Shown: positions 13,409 to 21,959, numbered from the stretch's first letter. The stretch is 27,137 nucleotides of DNA from Clostridiales bacterium (GCA_004554085.1 SFNY01000042.1:1-27137), one strand, 5' to 3'. Made by a program: numbers and translations. The notes: generated by a model from the sequence alone, not told the origin.

Positions 13409-16123
13409 TTGAACACGCGAGGGAGAGATGGTTTTGTGCGCCGGGCGCTGTGCGCGCTGCTGGCGCTGGTTCTGCTGCTTGCGTGCGCGGAGCTTGCGCC
13501 GGTTCGCGCGGAGTCCGGCGGTCCTGTGCGGGTGAAGCTCACGCGGCTGGGCTCGCCCTCGGAGCTGGTGTTCACGGCGGACTGCGACTATGTATGTTCC
13601 GGGGAATTCTCGCTGAACATCCCTGCGGGCAGCACGGTTGCGCTGCGCGCGGATGGCAGCTCGCTCACCCTTTCCTGCGATGGCGTGGAGCTGAACTGCG
13701 GCTCAAGTGCGCGGCTGCTGCGCTGCGGAAGCGGCGGCGTGCGCTTTCAGTCGCCGTCGATGGCGAACGTCTTCTGCGGCGATCTCTACCTCAGCGCCAG
13801 CGGCTCCGCGATCACGGCGGTGCTGCACCTGCCCATGGAGGACTACCTCTGCGGCGTGGTGGGCTATGAGATGTCCAATTCCTATCCGCTGGAGGCGCTG
13901 AAGGCCCAGGCGGTTGCGGCGCGCAACTATGCGTTGAAGAAGATGTCCACCCAGGCTTCCAGGAGCTACGACGTGGTGGACACCTCCGCCGATCAGGTGT
14001 TCAAGGGCTACAACGTCAGTCAGACCCGGGTGATTCAGGCGGTGCAGGAGACCGCAGGCCTTGCGCTCTACAGCGGGAGCACGCTCGCGAGCTGTTACTA
14101 CACCGCCTCCAACGGCGGTCAGACTGAGGCCACGAAGAACGTCTGGGGCGGCAGTCTGAGCTACAGCGTGGTGAAGGACGATCCCTACGATCTGGGGAAC
14201 GCCTCGGCGAAAAAGACCACGGCGCGCATTGCAAAGGACGCGGGCGACCTGCATCCCTCGCTGGAAAGTGCGCTGCTGGAGGGCGTGCAGGACGTACTGG
14301 CCGGGCAGAAGCTCAGCACCGCTGCGGCGGATGTGAAAATCCTCTCCGTTGAAAGAATCACTGCGAAGAATCCGAAGTACGCCGCGCCGAGCAGGCTGTA
14401 CCGCACGCTGGGCTTCGAGCTACGGGTGCAATCGAAGCGGCTGTCCGACGGCGCGGCCGTGACCCTCGCGGCCACGGTGGACGTGCCCACCTACGGTGGC
14501 CTGGAGGACTGGTACGGCCTGTCCATCAACTCCTCATCCAACGAGACCGTGGAGGTGACGGACGAGGGCGACTGCTTCTGCGTCACCTTCCGTCGCTACG
14601 GCCACGGCATCGGCATGAGCCAGCGCGGCGCGCAGGCCATGGCCCGGGACTACGGCATGACCATGGAGGAGATTCTCGCGTTCTACTATCCTGGAACCGA
14701 GCTGCGGTCGGTTGCACTGGCGGGGGCCAGCTACGCGTCCCCGGCGGGCGGCGGAGAGGCCGTCGCTGCGGCTTATGCGTTGGGAAAACTGACGTTGTAC
14801 GCGGATGCGTCGGGAGAATCCGTCTGCGCGAAGGTCGAGGATGGCCTTGCGCTGCGGGTGCTGGGTGCGCAGGGCGGTCGCGTGCTGGTGGAGGTTCGCG
14901 GCCTTCAGGCCTGGGCGCCGGTGGAGGGCCTGCGGGATTTTGAATGGATCGGCGAAGGATTTGCGTCCGCTTCCGGCGAGATGGTGCTCGGCGCGGATGC
15001 GAGTCTGCTGGAGCTTCCGCTGGAGGGCGCGCGAACGATCGAGACACTGCTGGCGGGGACGCGGGTTCGCCTGCTGGAGCGCTCGGAAAATTGGGCGCGC
15101 GTGGAGACGGAGGGCGGCATGCGGGGCTACCTGCCCGCAGCGCTGCTGTGCGAACCGGAACCGTCTGAAACGCCGGAACCGAGCGCAGAGATCAGCCCGG
15201 AACCGACGGAGACTTTGGAACCCACCGGAACGCCTGAACCCACCGAAACATCTGAACCCACCGGAACGCCGGAAGCGACTGTCACGGCGACGGTTGTGCC
15301 GACCGCATCTGCAACCCCCACGCCAACCGCATCTGCAACGCCAACCGCAACGGCGACCCCTGCGGCAAGCACAACGCCCGCTACATCTGCAACTCCGACC
15401 GCAATGGCGACCCTTGCGGCGACTGCAACGGCATCACCGGCTTCAAGCGCAACCCCTGCGCCGACAGTCAGGCCCACGCCCACGCTCAATCCCACGCGAA
15501 CCCCTGCGCCGACGCTCCGGCCCGACCCCACTGCGGTGGATCGGCCGCTGCCGACGGGCTCCCCGTTGCCGACGCTGGAGCCTGCCCGCGCACCGGAGGG
15601 TGCGGAGGGCATGTTTGTGCCCGTCGGAACGCTCTACAACTACGTGCGCGTGAGCTCCGGGAGCGCGCTGACCCTGCGGTCGAAGCCGTCCACGGCGGCG
15701 GCGGTGGTGGGCACGCTGGCGCGGGGTGCGCGCGTGCGGGTGCTGGCCTTCGACGAGGCGTGGGCGCTGGTTGAGGCGACGGACGGCGCGCGGGGCTTCG
15801 CGGCGCTGCGCTATCTGAGCACCGCGGCGGTGCCCGAGGATCAGCCAACTGCGGAGGATGAGCTGCGCACGCCCGCGCCCACCGAGGCTCCCGAGGAAGA
15901 GGAGGATGTGCGGATCGTCGATCTGGACGTGGTGTTCTGCAACATCGGCGCCCGCACCACGGCCTCGGCTGTGCTGTACAAGAAGAATTCCACCTCCGGC
16001 AGCCGCGTGTGCACGATCCCCGCAGGCGTGAAGCTGACGGTGACCGCCTACGACAAGAGCTGGGCCTATGTGAAGTACGGCAGCAGGTGCGGCTTCGTTC
16101 AGCTCAAGTACCTGAAGAAGTGA
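13409..16123 (+). CDS. SpoIID/LytB-domain cell-wall protein with SH3-like domains (904 aa)
   Basis: TTG 13409-13411 follows GGGGAGAGGG, and no in-frame ATG precedes the signal peptide (ALCALLALVLLLACAELAPVRA). Residues about 130-440 form the SpoIID/LytB domain: GVVGYEMSNSYPLEALKAQA with the likely catalytic Glu154, DVVDTSADQVFKGYN, then SCYYTASNGGQTEATKNVWGG, and GHGIGMSQRGAQAMA near 398 followed by FYYPGT. SpoIID is a lytic transglycosylase acting on peptidoglycan. An SH3-like region lies near 530-580, a Thr/Pro/Ser/Glu-rich linker covers about 585-730, and two SH3b-like domains follow (about 740-805 and 840-904, ending GFVQLKYLKK). SH3b domains usually bind the wall. It is much longer than sporulation SpoIID (about 340 aa), so a vegetative or surface role is more likely. 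Confidence 0.9.
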   Translation: MNTRGRDGFVRRALCALLALVLLLACAELAPVRAESGGPVRVKLTRLGSPSELVFTADCDYVCSGEFSLNIPAGSTVALRADGSSLTLSCDGVELNCGSSARLLRCGSGGVRFQSPSMANVFCGDLYLSASGSAITAVLHLPMEDYLCGVVGYEMSNSYPLEALKAQAVAARNYALKKMSTQASRSYDVVDTSADQVFKGYNVSQTRVIQAVQETAGLALYSGSTLASCYYTASNGGQTEATKNVWGGSLSYSVVKDDPYDLGNASAKKTTARIAKDAGDLHPSLESALLEGVQDVLAGQKLSTAAADVKILSVERITAKNPKYAAPSRLYRTLGFELRVQSKRLSDGAAVTLAATVDVPTYGGLEDWYGLSINSSSNETVEVTDEGDCFCVTFRRYGHGIGMSQRGAQAMARDYGMTMEEILAFYYPGTELRSVALAGASYASPAGGGEAVAAAYALGKLTLYADASGESVCAKVEDGLALRVLGAQGGRVLVEVRGLQAWAPVEGLRDFEWIGEGFASASGEMVLGADASLLELPLEGARTIETLLAGTRVRLLERSENWARVETEGGMRGYLPAALLCEPEPSETPEPSAEISPEPTETLEPTGTPEPTETSEPTGTPEATVTATVVPTASATPTPTASATPTATATPAASTTPATSATPTAMATLAATATASPASSATPAPTVRPTPTLNPTRTPAPTLRPDPTAVDRPLPTGSPLPTLEPARAPEGAEGMFVPVGTLYNYVRVSSGSALTLRSKPSTAAAVVGTLARGARVRVLAFDEAWALVEATDGARGFAALRYLSTAAVPEDQPTAEDELRTPAPTEAPEEEEDVRIVDLDVVFCNIGARTTASAVLYKKNSTSGSRVCTIPAGVKLTVTAYDKSWAYVKYGSRCGFVQLKYLKK
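15160..15600 (+). repeat. Thr/Pro/Ala/Glu-rich repeat tract inside the SpoIID/LytB gene
   Basis: About 147 codons of short imperfect repeats (E-P-T-x-T, then A-T-P-T, then R-P-T-P-T) encode a flexible wall-spanning linker. Successive units such as TEPT/TGTPEPT differ by few bases, as in a tract that changes length by slippage in multiples of three. Confidence 0.8.
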
Positions 16124-16149
16124 GAACGGTTCCCGGGAAGGAGAAAGCT

Positions 16150-17514
16150 ATGAAGCAAAGGTTGATTTGGCTGCTGGCGCTGCTGGCGGCGCTTGCGATG
16201 CCGTCGCTTGCCTGGGGTGAGGCGGCTGTGGATCCCGAGGTGGACATGCTGGAGGTGGATCACAAGCTCTACGAGCTGGGCTACCGCGACAGCGCCTGCA
16301 ACGGTGAGCTGGACGATGTGACCATCAACGCCCTGCGCAACTTCCAGGCGGTCAACGGCCTGCCGGTGACGGGCGAGGCGGATTCGCAGACGGTTGCGCT
16401 GCTGCTCAGCGGTCAGGCGATCAGCGAACAGGCATATCTGACGGGCATTGCACAGGCAAGGTCGGAGCAGGCTTCGCTGGCGGAGGGTTCCCACGGCGCG
16501 AATGTGGAGAAGCTCCAGCGCGCCCTGAAGGAGCTGGGCTACTTCAAGGGCAACTGCGACGGGGCCTACGGCGAGGCCACGGCGGCGGCGGTGTACCGCT
16601 TCCAGCTGGCAAACGGCCTGATGGAGACGGGCGTGGCCGACGGCGCGGTGCTCCTTCGCCTGTACGAGGGCGAGAGCGTGGACTGGAACGGCTTTCTGCA
16701 AGGCAGCTGCGCCGCAGCCGGGGAATCGGGCGTGCATGTGCGCCGGATTCAGCAGTGGCTGAAGAACAAGGGCTACTTCCGGGGCGAGTGCACCGGGCGC
16801 TACGGCGAGGCGACGCAGCAGGCCGTGAAGCGCTTCCAGTCGGCAAGCGGACTGGAGAGCAGCGGCGACGCGGACTACGCCACCTGCGAGGCGCTCTTCA
16901 CCGATGTTGCCGCGATGCGCAGCGAGGAGAGCGCGCTGCGCCGGGGCAGCGAGGGCGAGGCGGTCGCCGCGCTGTGCGCGCGCCTGACGGAGCTGGGCTA
17001 TCTCGCCGGGGGGAGCTTCACCATGCGCACGGAGCTGGGCGTGATGCAGTTTCAGCTGGCGAGCGGGCTGTCCGTCAGCGGAATCGCCGACGCGGCCACC
17101 CTGGCGGCGCTCAACGGCGAGGGTGCGCGGCGCGCGGAGGATTATGACGCGCCGGAGCTGGGCGACTATGCCGGGGAGGGCCTTCAGCAGCAGCTGCTGC
17201 GCATGTCCGGCAACTGTCTGGGCCAGCAGGCGGGCTTCGCGGACAGCCTGGAGTTCGTGGAGTACCTCTGCCTGAAGTGCGGCATACCGCTGGTGAAGCA
17301 GTCGCAGCTCACGGCGGAGGCAGCGGCGCCGGAGGGTGAGATCCCCGGCGGACAGATCCTGTGCGTGCAGGCCGAGGGCCGGGAGATCTTCGGCGTGACC
17401 ACCTCCGATCGCGCGCTGGTGTACTGCGGGGAGAATGGATACGTGGTGATGCGCTATCTGGATGTGATGCAGCCGGAGCAGATCTGGACGCTGACTCCTG
17501 GAACGGCGCAATGA
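16150..17514 (+). CDS. Secreted protein with four peptidoglycan-binding repeats (454 aa)
   Basis: ATG 16150 follows GGGAAGGAG; the open frame extends upstream only as a shadow of the preceding gene. The signal peptide ends near residue 23 (SLAWG). Four PG_binding_1-like repeats follow at about 32-90, 115-172, 193-250 and 268-328, each with the L..LGY...G..G..T..A...FQ...GL pattern, for example LKELGYFKGNCDGAYGE and VYRFQLANGL. The C-terminal 120 residues (about 335-454) match nothing I recognise, contain several cysteines, and do not look like a known hydrolase. The product probably binds the cell wall with the SpoIID/LytB protein encoded 26 bases upstream. Its stop overlaps the next start as ATGA. 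Confidence 0.9.
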   Translation: MKQRLIWLLALLAALAMPSLAWGEAAVDPEVDMLEVDHKLYELGYRDSACNGELDDVTINALRNFQAVNGLPVTGEADSQTVALLLSGQAISEQAYLTGIAQARSEQASLAEGSHGANVEKLQRALKELGYFKGNCDGAYGEATAAAVYRFQLANGLMETGVADGAVLLRLYEGESVDWNGFLQGSCAAAGESGVHVRRIQQWLKNKGYFRGECTGRYGEATQQAVKRFQSASGLESSGDADYATCEALFTDVAAMRSEESALRRGSEGEAVAALCARLTELGYLAGGSFTMRTELGVMQFQLASGLSVSGIADAATLAALNGEGARRAEDYDAPELGDYAGEGLQQQLLRMSGNCLGQQAGFADSLEFVEYLCLKCGIPLVKQSQLTAEAAAPEGEIPGGQILCVQAEGREIFGVTTSDRALVYCGENGYVVMRYLDVMQPEQIWTLTPGTAQ

Positions 17515-18263
17515 CGGAAGTGGAGCTGAAGCCGGGCGAACGCCTGGACGACTTGCAGGTCGCAGGCTTTCGCCTGATCCAGAGGCCGGGAACCTTCTGC
17601 CTGGGCACGGATTCGGTGCTGCTTGCCCACTTCTGCGCGCCGAAGCGGCGGGAACGCATCGCCGATCTGGGCTGCGGCAACGGCGCGATTTCGCTGCTGC
17701 TGGCGGCGCACCGCCCGGATTGCACCGTGGACGGCGTGGAGATTCAGGCGGAAATGGCGGACATGGCCCGGCGCAGCGTGGAACTCAACGGCGTGCAGGA
17801 TCGGGTGCGCATCCTCTGCGCCGACCTGCGCGAGGCTCCGGCGCTGCTGGGGATCGGCGGCGATTCGCTGATCGTATGCAACCCACCCTACGAGGCTGCG
17901 GGCAGCGGCTTTCCCAGCGCAACGGCGCAGGAGCGCATCGCCCGTCAGACGGAGGATCTGACGCTTGCGGAGCTTTCGGAGTCCGCGAATCGCCTCTTGA
18001 AGTACGGCGGTCGCTTCTGCGCGGTGTTTCCGGCACGGCGTGCCTTCGAGCTGATGCGCGCGCTGCACGGTGCGGGGCTGGAGCCCAAGCGCATGCAGAC
18101 GGTGCATGCCCAGGCGGACAAGCCGCCGCGCGTGGTGCTGATCGAGGCGGTGAAGGGCGCGGCCAGCGGGCTCAAGTGGCTGGAACCGCTGCTGCTCTAC
18201 GATGCGGACGGCCACCCCAGCGCCCAGCTGCGCAGGATTTACGGTGAAAGCGCGGAGCGCTGA
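17511..18263 (+). CDS. TrmN6-like tRNA1(Val) adenine-37 N6-methyltransferase (250 aa)
   Basis: A class I SAM-dependent methyltransferase fold is clear: the N-terminal GTFCLGTDSVLLAHF, motif I IADLGCGNGAISLLLA (about 45-60), an acidic residue ending strand 2 (VDGVEIQ), and the NPPY catalytic motif (CNPPYEA) typical of N6-adenine methylation. The F..GTDSVLL segment before motif I is characteristic of the YfiC/TrmN6 family, and length fits (about 245 aa). It acts in the cytosol on RNA. ATG 17511 overlaps the stop of the peptidoglycan-binding protein gene, so translation is coupled although the roles differ. The exact tRNA target is inferred by family only. Confidence 0.88.
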   Translation: MTEVELKPGERLDDLQVAGFRLIQRPGTFCLGTDSVLLAHFCAPKRRERIADLGCGNGAISLLLAAHRPDCTVDGVEIQAEMADMARRSVELNGVQDRVRILCADLREAPALLGIGGDSLIVCNPPYEAAGSGFPSATAQERIARQTEDLTLAELSESANRLLKYGGRFCAVFPARRAFELMRALHGAGLEPKRMQTVHAQADKPPRVVLIEAVKGAASGLKWLEPLLLYDADGHPSAQLRRIYGESAER

Positions 18264-18265
18264 GC

Positions 18266-18294
18266 TTGCCAAGCACAGCCAAAAGCGCTATAAT
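18266..18294 (+). promoter_or_regulatory. Sigma-A promoter for the D,D-carboxypeptidase gene
   Basis: TTGCCA (18266-18271) and TATAAT (18289-18294) are exactly 17 bases apart, three bases after the methyltransferase stop. Confidence 0.85.
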
Positions 18295-18338
18295 GGCGCG
18301 TGACGGATACACACGAAGGAATTGCGGGAGTACACGAA

Positions 18339-18986
18339 ATGAAACGATCCATCCGCCGCATCGCGGCGCTGTTATGCCTGATCTGTCTGCTTCTCTCCGC
18401 GCAGCTTGCCGCGGCGGAGCAGATCCCATGGAATCTGACGCTGGTCAACAGCACCCATGCGGTGCCGGAGGACTGGGTGGTGCCGGAGTTCACCGAGCTG
18501 CGCAACGGACAGCGGGTGGACAGCCGCATCTATCCGGAGCTTCAGGCGATGTTTGACGCCGCCCGCGCGGCGGGGCGCACGCCGCTGGTCATCTCCTCCT
18601 ACCGCACCTACGACGACCAGAAAAATATGCTGGTGAAGAAGTACCGCAGCTTCAAGGAGAAGGGCTACTCCCACGAGGACGCGCAGATTGAGGCGCTGAA
18701 GTGGGCGGCCTATCCGGGCTACAGCGAGCATCAGCTGGGCCTGGCCATCGACGTGGGTACCTCCAACAGCGAGAAGTGCAGCAAGGACCGGGTGTGGTCG
18801 TGGCTGAAGGAGCACTGCGCGGAGTACGGCTTCATCTGGCGCTACTCCGAGGAGAAGAGCGCCATCACCGGCATCGCCAACGAGCCCTGGCACTTCCGCT
18901 ACGTGGGCGTGGAGGCGGCCACCTACATCATGGAGAACAACCTCTGTCTGGAGGAGTATATGCTTAAGTTCTACGGCCTGAGCTGA
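18339..18986 (+). CDS. VanY/DacB-type D-alanyl-D-alanine carboxypeptidase (215 aa)
   Basis: The start is ATG 18339 (MKRSIRRIAAL) with CGGGAG upstream; a GTG start 39 bases earlier lies just after the -10 and is unlikely. A signal peptide runs to about residue 26 (AQLAAAE). The LAS-family zinc peptidase domain shows VISSYRTYDDQKNML, then EHQLGLAIDVG (zinc ligands His and Asp), and EPWHFRYVG (third ligand His). It trims the terminal D-Ala of peptidoglycan stem peptides on the outer face of the membrane. No VanS/VanR-type pair is adjacent and no resistance cluster is present, so it is better read as a housekeeping carboxypeptidase. Confidence 0.92.
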   Translation: MKRSIRRIAALLCLICLLLSAQLAAAEQIPWNLTLVNSTHAVPEDWVVPEFTELRNGQRVDSRIYPELQAMFDAARAAGRTPLVISSYRTYDDQKNMLVKKYRSFKEKGYSHEDAQIEALKWAAYPGYSEHQLGLAIDVGTSNSEKCSKDRVWSWLKEHCAEYGFIWRYSEEKSAITGIANEPWHFRYVGVEAATYIMENNLCLEEYMLKFYGLS

Positions 18987-19000
18987 GGTCGGGACGATCG

Positions 19001-19030
19001 CCGTCGGAATGCAAGCACTCCGGCGGTTTT
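19001..19030 (+). terminator. Terminator after the carboxypeptidase gene
   Basis: CCGTCGGA (19001-19008) pairs with TCCGGCGG (19019-19026), one wobble pair, and four T follow. Confidence 0.75.
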
Positions 19031-19063
19031 CTGCGTAAATGAAGAACGGAGGAGGCACGAAGC

Positions 19064-20206
19064 GTGCGGGCGCGGCGCAATATTTATCTCATGTATGCCA
19101 TCGCCCTCTTGCAGGGCATGGTGTTTTACGGCCCCATCGCCACCCTCTACCGGGAGGCGGCGGGGGTCACGATCTTCCAGATCACCCTGATCGAGAGCAT
19201 CTCCATGGCGCTGGGCCTGATGTTGGAGTTGCCCTGGGGCGCGGCGGCGGACCGCATCGGCTACCGCAGGACGATGATCTTCTGCTGCATGCTGTATCTC
19301 GCGTCAAAAGTCGTGTTCTGGCGCGCGGAGGGCTTCGGCATGTTCCTGATCGAGCGCGTTCTGCTTGCGGTGGTGTGCGCGGGGCTCTCCGGCGTGGAGG
19401 AGGCCGTGCTGTATCTGTCCGCGGATGAAGGACAGTCCCAGCGCTGCTTCGGCGTCTGGAACAGCCTGGGTCAGGCGGGACTGATGGCGGCGGCGGTGGT
19501 CTATGCGCTGTTTGTGGGCGATAATTACCGCCTTGCGGGCCTGCTGACCGTAGTAAGCTACGGCGCGGCAGCGGTGCTGTCGCTGGGCATCGCAGAGGTG
19601 CGCCCTGCGGAGAAGCGGACGGCGACCCATCCGGTGCGGGACTTCGGAAGCGCGCTGCGGGGACTTCTGCGCACACCGGGCCTGATGCTGCTGGTGCTGT
19701 CCATGGCGCTTCTGGCGGAGACGCACCAGACGATCACGGTGTTCCTCGCGCAGAAGCAGTACGAGGTCTGCGGCATGGCGGGCGCGGCCTTCGGCGGGGC
19801 GTATTTGCTGCTGACCCTCGTGGGTCTGGCGGGCGGGCTGTCCCAGAGATGCACGCGGCGGCTGGGCGAAGTGCGCTTCGCCGCGCTGTGCTGCCTGACG
19901 GCGGCGGTCTGCTGCGTCACGCTGGCGCTGACCCGGAGCCTGATCCTCTCGATCGCGGCGGTGGTTGTGCTGCGGCTGAGCTGGACGCTGGGCGCGCCGT
20001 TGTACGCGCGGCTGGAGAACGAGCGCGTCGCGGGGGAGAACCGCGCCACGGAGCTGAGCGTCAACGCCCTGCTGCGCGACGGCGTGGCGGTGCTGACCAA
20101 CTCAGCCTGTGCGCCATGGCGCTGCTGGCGGTCTTCTTCCGCAGGACTGTCCACAGATGATGGGCGCGGCTTTGTCCGAAGCGCCTTGCATGGCGGAATG
20201 ATATGA
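19064..20206 (+). CDS. MFS transporter with a probable 3' frameshift
   Basis: GTG 19064 follows GGAGGAGG. The protein has about 11 membrane segments and MFS signatures: LPWGAAADRIGYRRTMI in the loop after TM2, and ETHQTITVFLAQKQYE in the second half, as in efflux or small-solute MFS proteins. The substrate is unknown. After VAVLTN the frame as read gives a charged, Ser/Arg/Cys-rich tail to 20206. Shifting by one base at about 20100 gives LSLCAMALLAVFFRRTVHR and a stop at 20158-20160, a normal last membrane helix and basic end. Insertion of one C (ACCAAC-C-TCAGCC) would restore this. The native gene probably ends at 20160; the copy here may be a mutant or a sequencing error. Confidence 0.85.
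   Translation: MRARRNIYLMYAIALLQGMVFYGPIATLYREAAGVTIFQITLIESISMALGLMLELPWGAAADRIGYRRTMIFCCMLYLASKVVFWRAEGFGMFLIERVLLAVVCAGLSGVEEAVLYLSADEGQSQRCFGVWNSLGQAGLMAAAVVYALFVGDNYRLAGLLTVVSYGAAAVLSLGIAEVRPAEKRTATHPVRDFGSALRGLLRTPGLMLLVLSMALLAETHQTITVFLAQKQYEVCGMAGAAFGGAYLLLTLVGLAGGLSQRCTRRLGEVRFAALCCLTAAVCCVTLALTRSLILSIAAVVVLRLSWTLGAPLYARLENERVAGENRATELSVNALLRDGVAVLTNSACAPWRCWRSSSAGLSTDDGRGFVRSALHGGMI
20101..20160 (+). other. Displaced 3' end of the MFS gene (restored frame)
   Basis: From CTC 20101 the +2 frame encodes LSLCAMALLAVFFRRTVHR followed by TGA 20158-20160, the natural continuation of the transporter. It is a fragment of the gene above, not a separate gene. Confidence 0.75.
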
Positions 20207-20214
20207 GATACAAT
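20186..20214 (+). promoter_or_regulatory. Sigma-A promoter for mnmM
   Basis: TTGCAT (20186-20191) and TACAAT (20209-20214) are 17 bases apart. The -10 overlaps an in-frame ATG at 20213, so transcription should begin near 20221, after that ATG. Confidence 0.7.
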
Positions 20215-20233
20215 GGATTCCGGAGGGATGGAA

Positions 20234-20821
20234 GTGGCGAATGACTTTCGATCCGCGCGCTTCTGGGCGGCGGAGCTGATCGAACGGGCGCTATACCCCG
20301 GCGCGGTGGCGGTGGACGCCACCCTGGGCAACGGCCACGACGCGCTGTGGCTGTGCGGCCTGGTGGGGGAGATGGGCAGGGTGTACGGCTTCGACGTGCA
20401 GCAGGAGGCGGTGGAGCGCAGCCGCGCGCGGCTTGTGGAGGCCGGCGTGGCGGAGCGCGCAACGCTCATCCTGGATGGCCACCAGAACATGAGAACCTAC
20501 GTCCTGTCGGAGAGCGCCGACGCGGTGATGTTCAATCTGGGCTGGCTTCCGGGCGCGGCCCACGGCGTGACCACCCGGACGGAGACCACGCTTGAAGCGG
20601 TGACTGCGGCGCGGGATGTCTTAAAGGAGGACGGGGTGATGACCGTGTGCGTCTATCCCGGACACGACGAGGGCGCGCGGGAGCGCGACGCGCTGCTGAG
20701 CTGGGCGCGGGGTCTGGATGAGCGCAGCTATGACGTGATGCTGCGCGCCTACCTGAACCAGAGCGGCGATCCGCCGCTGATGATCGCCGTCAAAAAGAAC
20801 AGAAAGAGGAAGAGAGCATGA
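20234..20821 (+). CDS. mnmM: MnmM-type tRNA wobble-uridine methyltransferase (195 aa)
   Basis: GTG 20234 is chosen because GGAGGG (20222-20227) lies six bases before it; ATG 20228 has no spacing and ATG 20213 lies inside the promoter. The protein matches the YtqB/MnmM family: VDATLGNGHDALWL (SAM motif I), VYGFDVQQEAVERS, then AVMFNLGWLPG, and VYPGHDEGARE. MnmM methylates 5-aminomethyl-2-thiouridine at tRNA position 34 to the mnm5 form in Gram-positive bacteria, doing what the MnmC methylase domain does in E. coli. Its stop overlaps the PHP gene start (ATGA), so the two are co-translated. Confidence 0.9.
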   Translation: MANDFRSARFWAAELIERALYPGAVAVDATLGNGHDALWLCGLVGEMGRVYGFDVQQEAVERSRARLVEAGVAERATLILDGHQNMRTYVLSESADAVMFNLGWLPGAAHGVTTRTETTLEAVTAARDVLKEDGVMTVCVYPGHDEGARERDALLSWARGLDERSYDVMLRAYLNQSGDPPLMIAVKKNRKRKRA

Positions 20822-21687
20822 AGCTGATCGATGCAAGCAAGCGCTACTACAAGGGCAACACCCACGCGCACACCACCCGCAGCGATGGAGTGAAGTCGCC
20901 CGAGGAGGTCATGCGCATGTTCAGGGATGCGGGCTACGATTTTCTGGTGCTCAGCGACCACTGGACGCCGGGCCCGACCCGGGAGTTCGAGGGCATGCTG
21001 GTGCTCACCGGCGCGGAGTACGACTTCAACTTCCCGGAGCAGGTGCTGCACATCGTGGGCGTGTTTCCGGACGAGGCCGCCGCACAGGGCTTCCACCACC
21101 GCATGGACTACCCGGAGGTGATCGATCACATCAACCGCAGGGGCGGCGCGGCCATCCTCTGTCATCCGGCCTGGTCGCTGAACACGCCGGAGATGATCAA
21201 AAGCGTGCAGGGCGTGTGCGCTGCGGAGGTCTACAACAGCATCTCCGGTTCGCCGTGGAATGCGCCCCGGGCGGATTCCAGCGTACTGCTGGACGTGGTG
21301 GCGGCGAACGGGCGCTGCATTCCCCATCTGGCGGCGGACGATTGCCACTTCTACACCGGCGAGCAGCTCATGTCCTACGTCATGCTGCAGGCGGATGCGC
21401 TGACCCCGGAGGGCGTGATCGCGGCGCTGAAGCGCGGCTCCTTCTACGCCAGCCAGGGACCGCAATTCATTGAGGCGGAGCTGACCGAGCGCGAGCTGAT
21501 CGTGCGCACCTCGCCGGTCAATTGCTGCACCTTCATCTCGAATCTGGTGTATGTGGCGGGACGCTGCCGCACGGGCGAGGGCATGGTGGAGAACGTGTAC
21601 AGGCTCCAGCCGGGCGAGAGATACATCCGCTGCGAGATTGAGGACAGTGAGGGCCGTCGCGCGTGGCTGTCGCCGGTGCGGCTGTAA
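20818..21687 (+). CDS. PHP-domain phosphoesterase (289 aa)
   Basis: The PHP metal-binding motifs are in order: NTHAHTTRSDG near residue 14, LVLSDHW near 42, the ILCHPAWS motif near 117, and ADDCHFY near 176. These form the trinuclear site of PHP phosphoesterases. Homologues hydrolyse short nucleotides (3'-phospho-AMP, oligoribonucleotides) or phosphorylated sugars, but the substrate here is unknown. The C-terminal 80 residues (about 210-289) are beta-rich and end in WLSPVRL, as in PHP proteins with an added beta-domain. It overlaps mnmM by four bases. Confidence 0.88.
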   Translation: MKLIDASKRYYKGNTHAHTTRSDGVKSPEEVMRMFRDAGYDFLVLSDHWTPGPTREFEGMLVLTGAEYDFNFPEQVLHIVGVFPDEAAAQGFHHRMDYPEVIDHINRRGGAAILCHPAWSLNTPEMIKSVQGVCAAEVYNSISGSPWNAPRADSSVLLDVVAANGRCIPHLAADDCHFYTGEQLMSYVMLQADALTPEGVIAALKRGSFYASQGPQFIEAELTERELIVRTSPVNCCTFISNLVYVAGRCRTGEGMVENVYRLQPGERYIRCEIEDSEGRRAWLSPVRL

Positions 21688-21722
21688 TCTGTTGAGTTCC
21701 TGTAAAAATGCAGGTTGGACGC

Positions 21723-21750
21723 TTGACAAATGCAGATTCGGTGATATGAT
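21723..21750 (+). promoter_or_regulatory. Sigma-A promoter for the lysine ABC operon
   Basis: A perfect TTGACA (21723-21728) and TATGAT (21745-21750) are 16 bases apart. The transcript would start near 21757, about 20 bases before the riboswitch. Confidence 0.85.
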
Positions 21751-21775
21751 ACATACAAGGTTCGGACAACGAACC

Positions 21776-21959
21776 CCTTGCAATTGAGGCGCGGTTGTTC
21801 AAGAGTCGCGCGGCGGAGCTGTTCAAGCAGCTGGGAAGCCGCGTTAAAGGGGACACCGCCGAAACAAGGGCCCGCTTGAAGGGGCCTGCGTTGGGCGCAT
21901 GGAGAAGATTCATGCGACTGTCACGGTTCCATCCCGGAATCGTGGAGCGCTATTGCCGG
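21776..21959 (+). ncRNA. Lysine riboswitch (L-box) aptamer
   Basis: The conserved blocks of the L-box appear in order: AGGCGCG (21787-21793), TTCAAGAGT (21798-21806), AAAGGGGA..CCGCCGAAA (21846-21863), ACTGTCACGG (21917-21926), and a P5 hairpin CACGGTTCC / GGAATCGTG (21922-21944). The outer P1 stem is CCTTGCAAT (21776-21784) with ATTGCCGG (21952-21959), with one mismatch. This matches the order and spacing of known lysine riboswitches of lysC and lysine-transporter genes. It sits between a strong promoter and the binding-protein gene of an ABC importer, with a terminator just downstream, so it should turn the operon off when lysine is plentiful. Confidence 0.9.

Noticed and set aside
18339..18986. 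Vancomycin-resistance vanY
   Set aside because: No vanHAX or vanRS genes are near, and its own promoter and wall-gene context favour ordinary peptidoglycan trimming.
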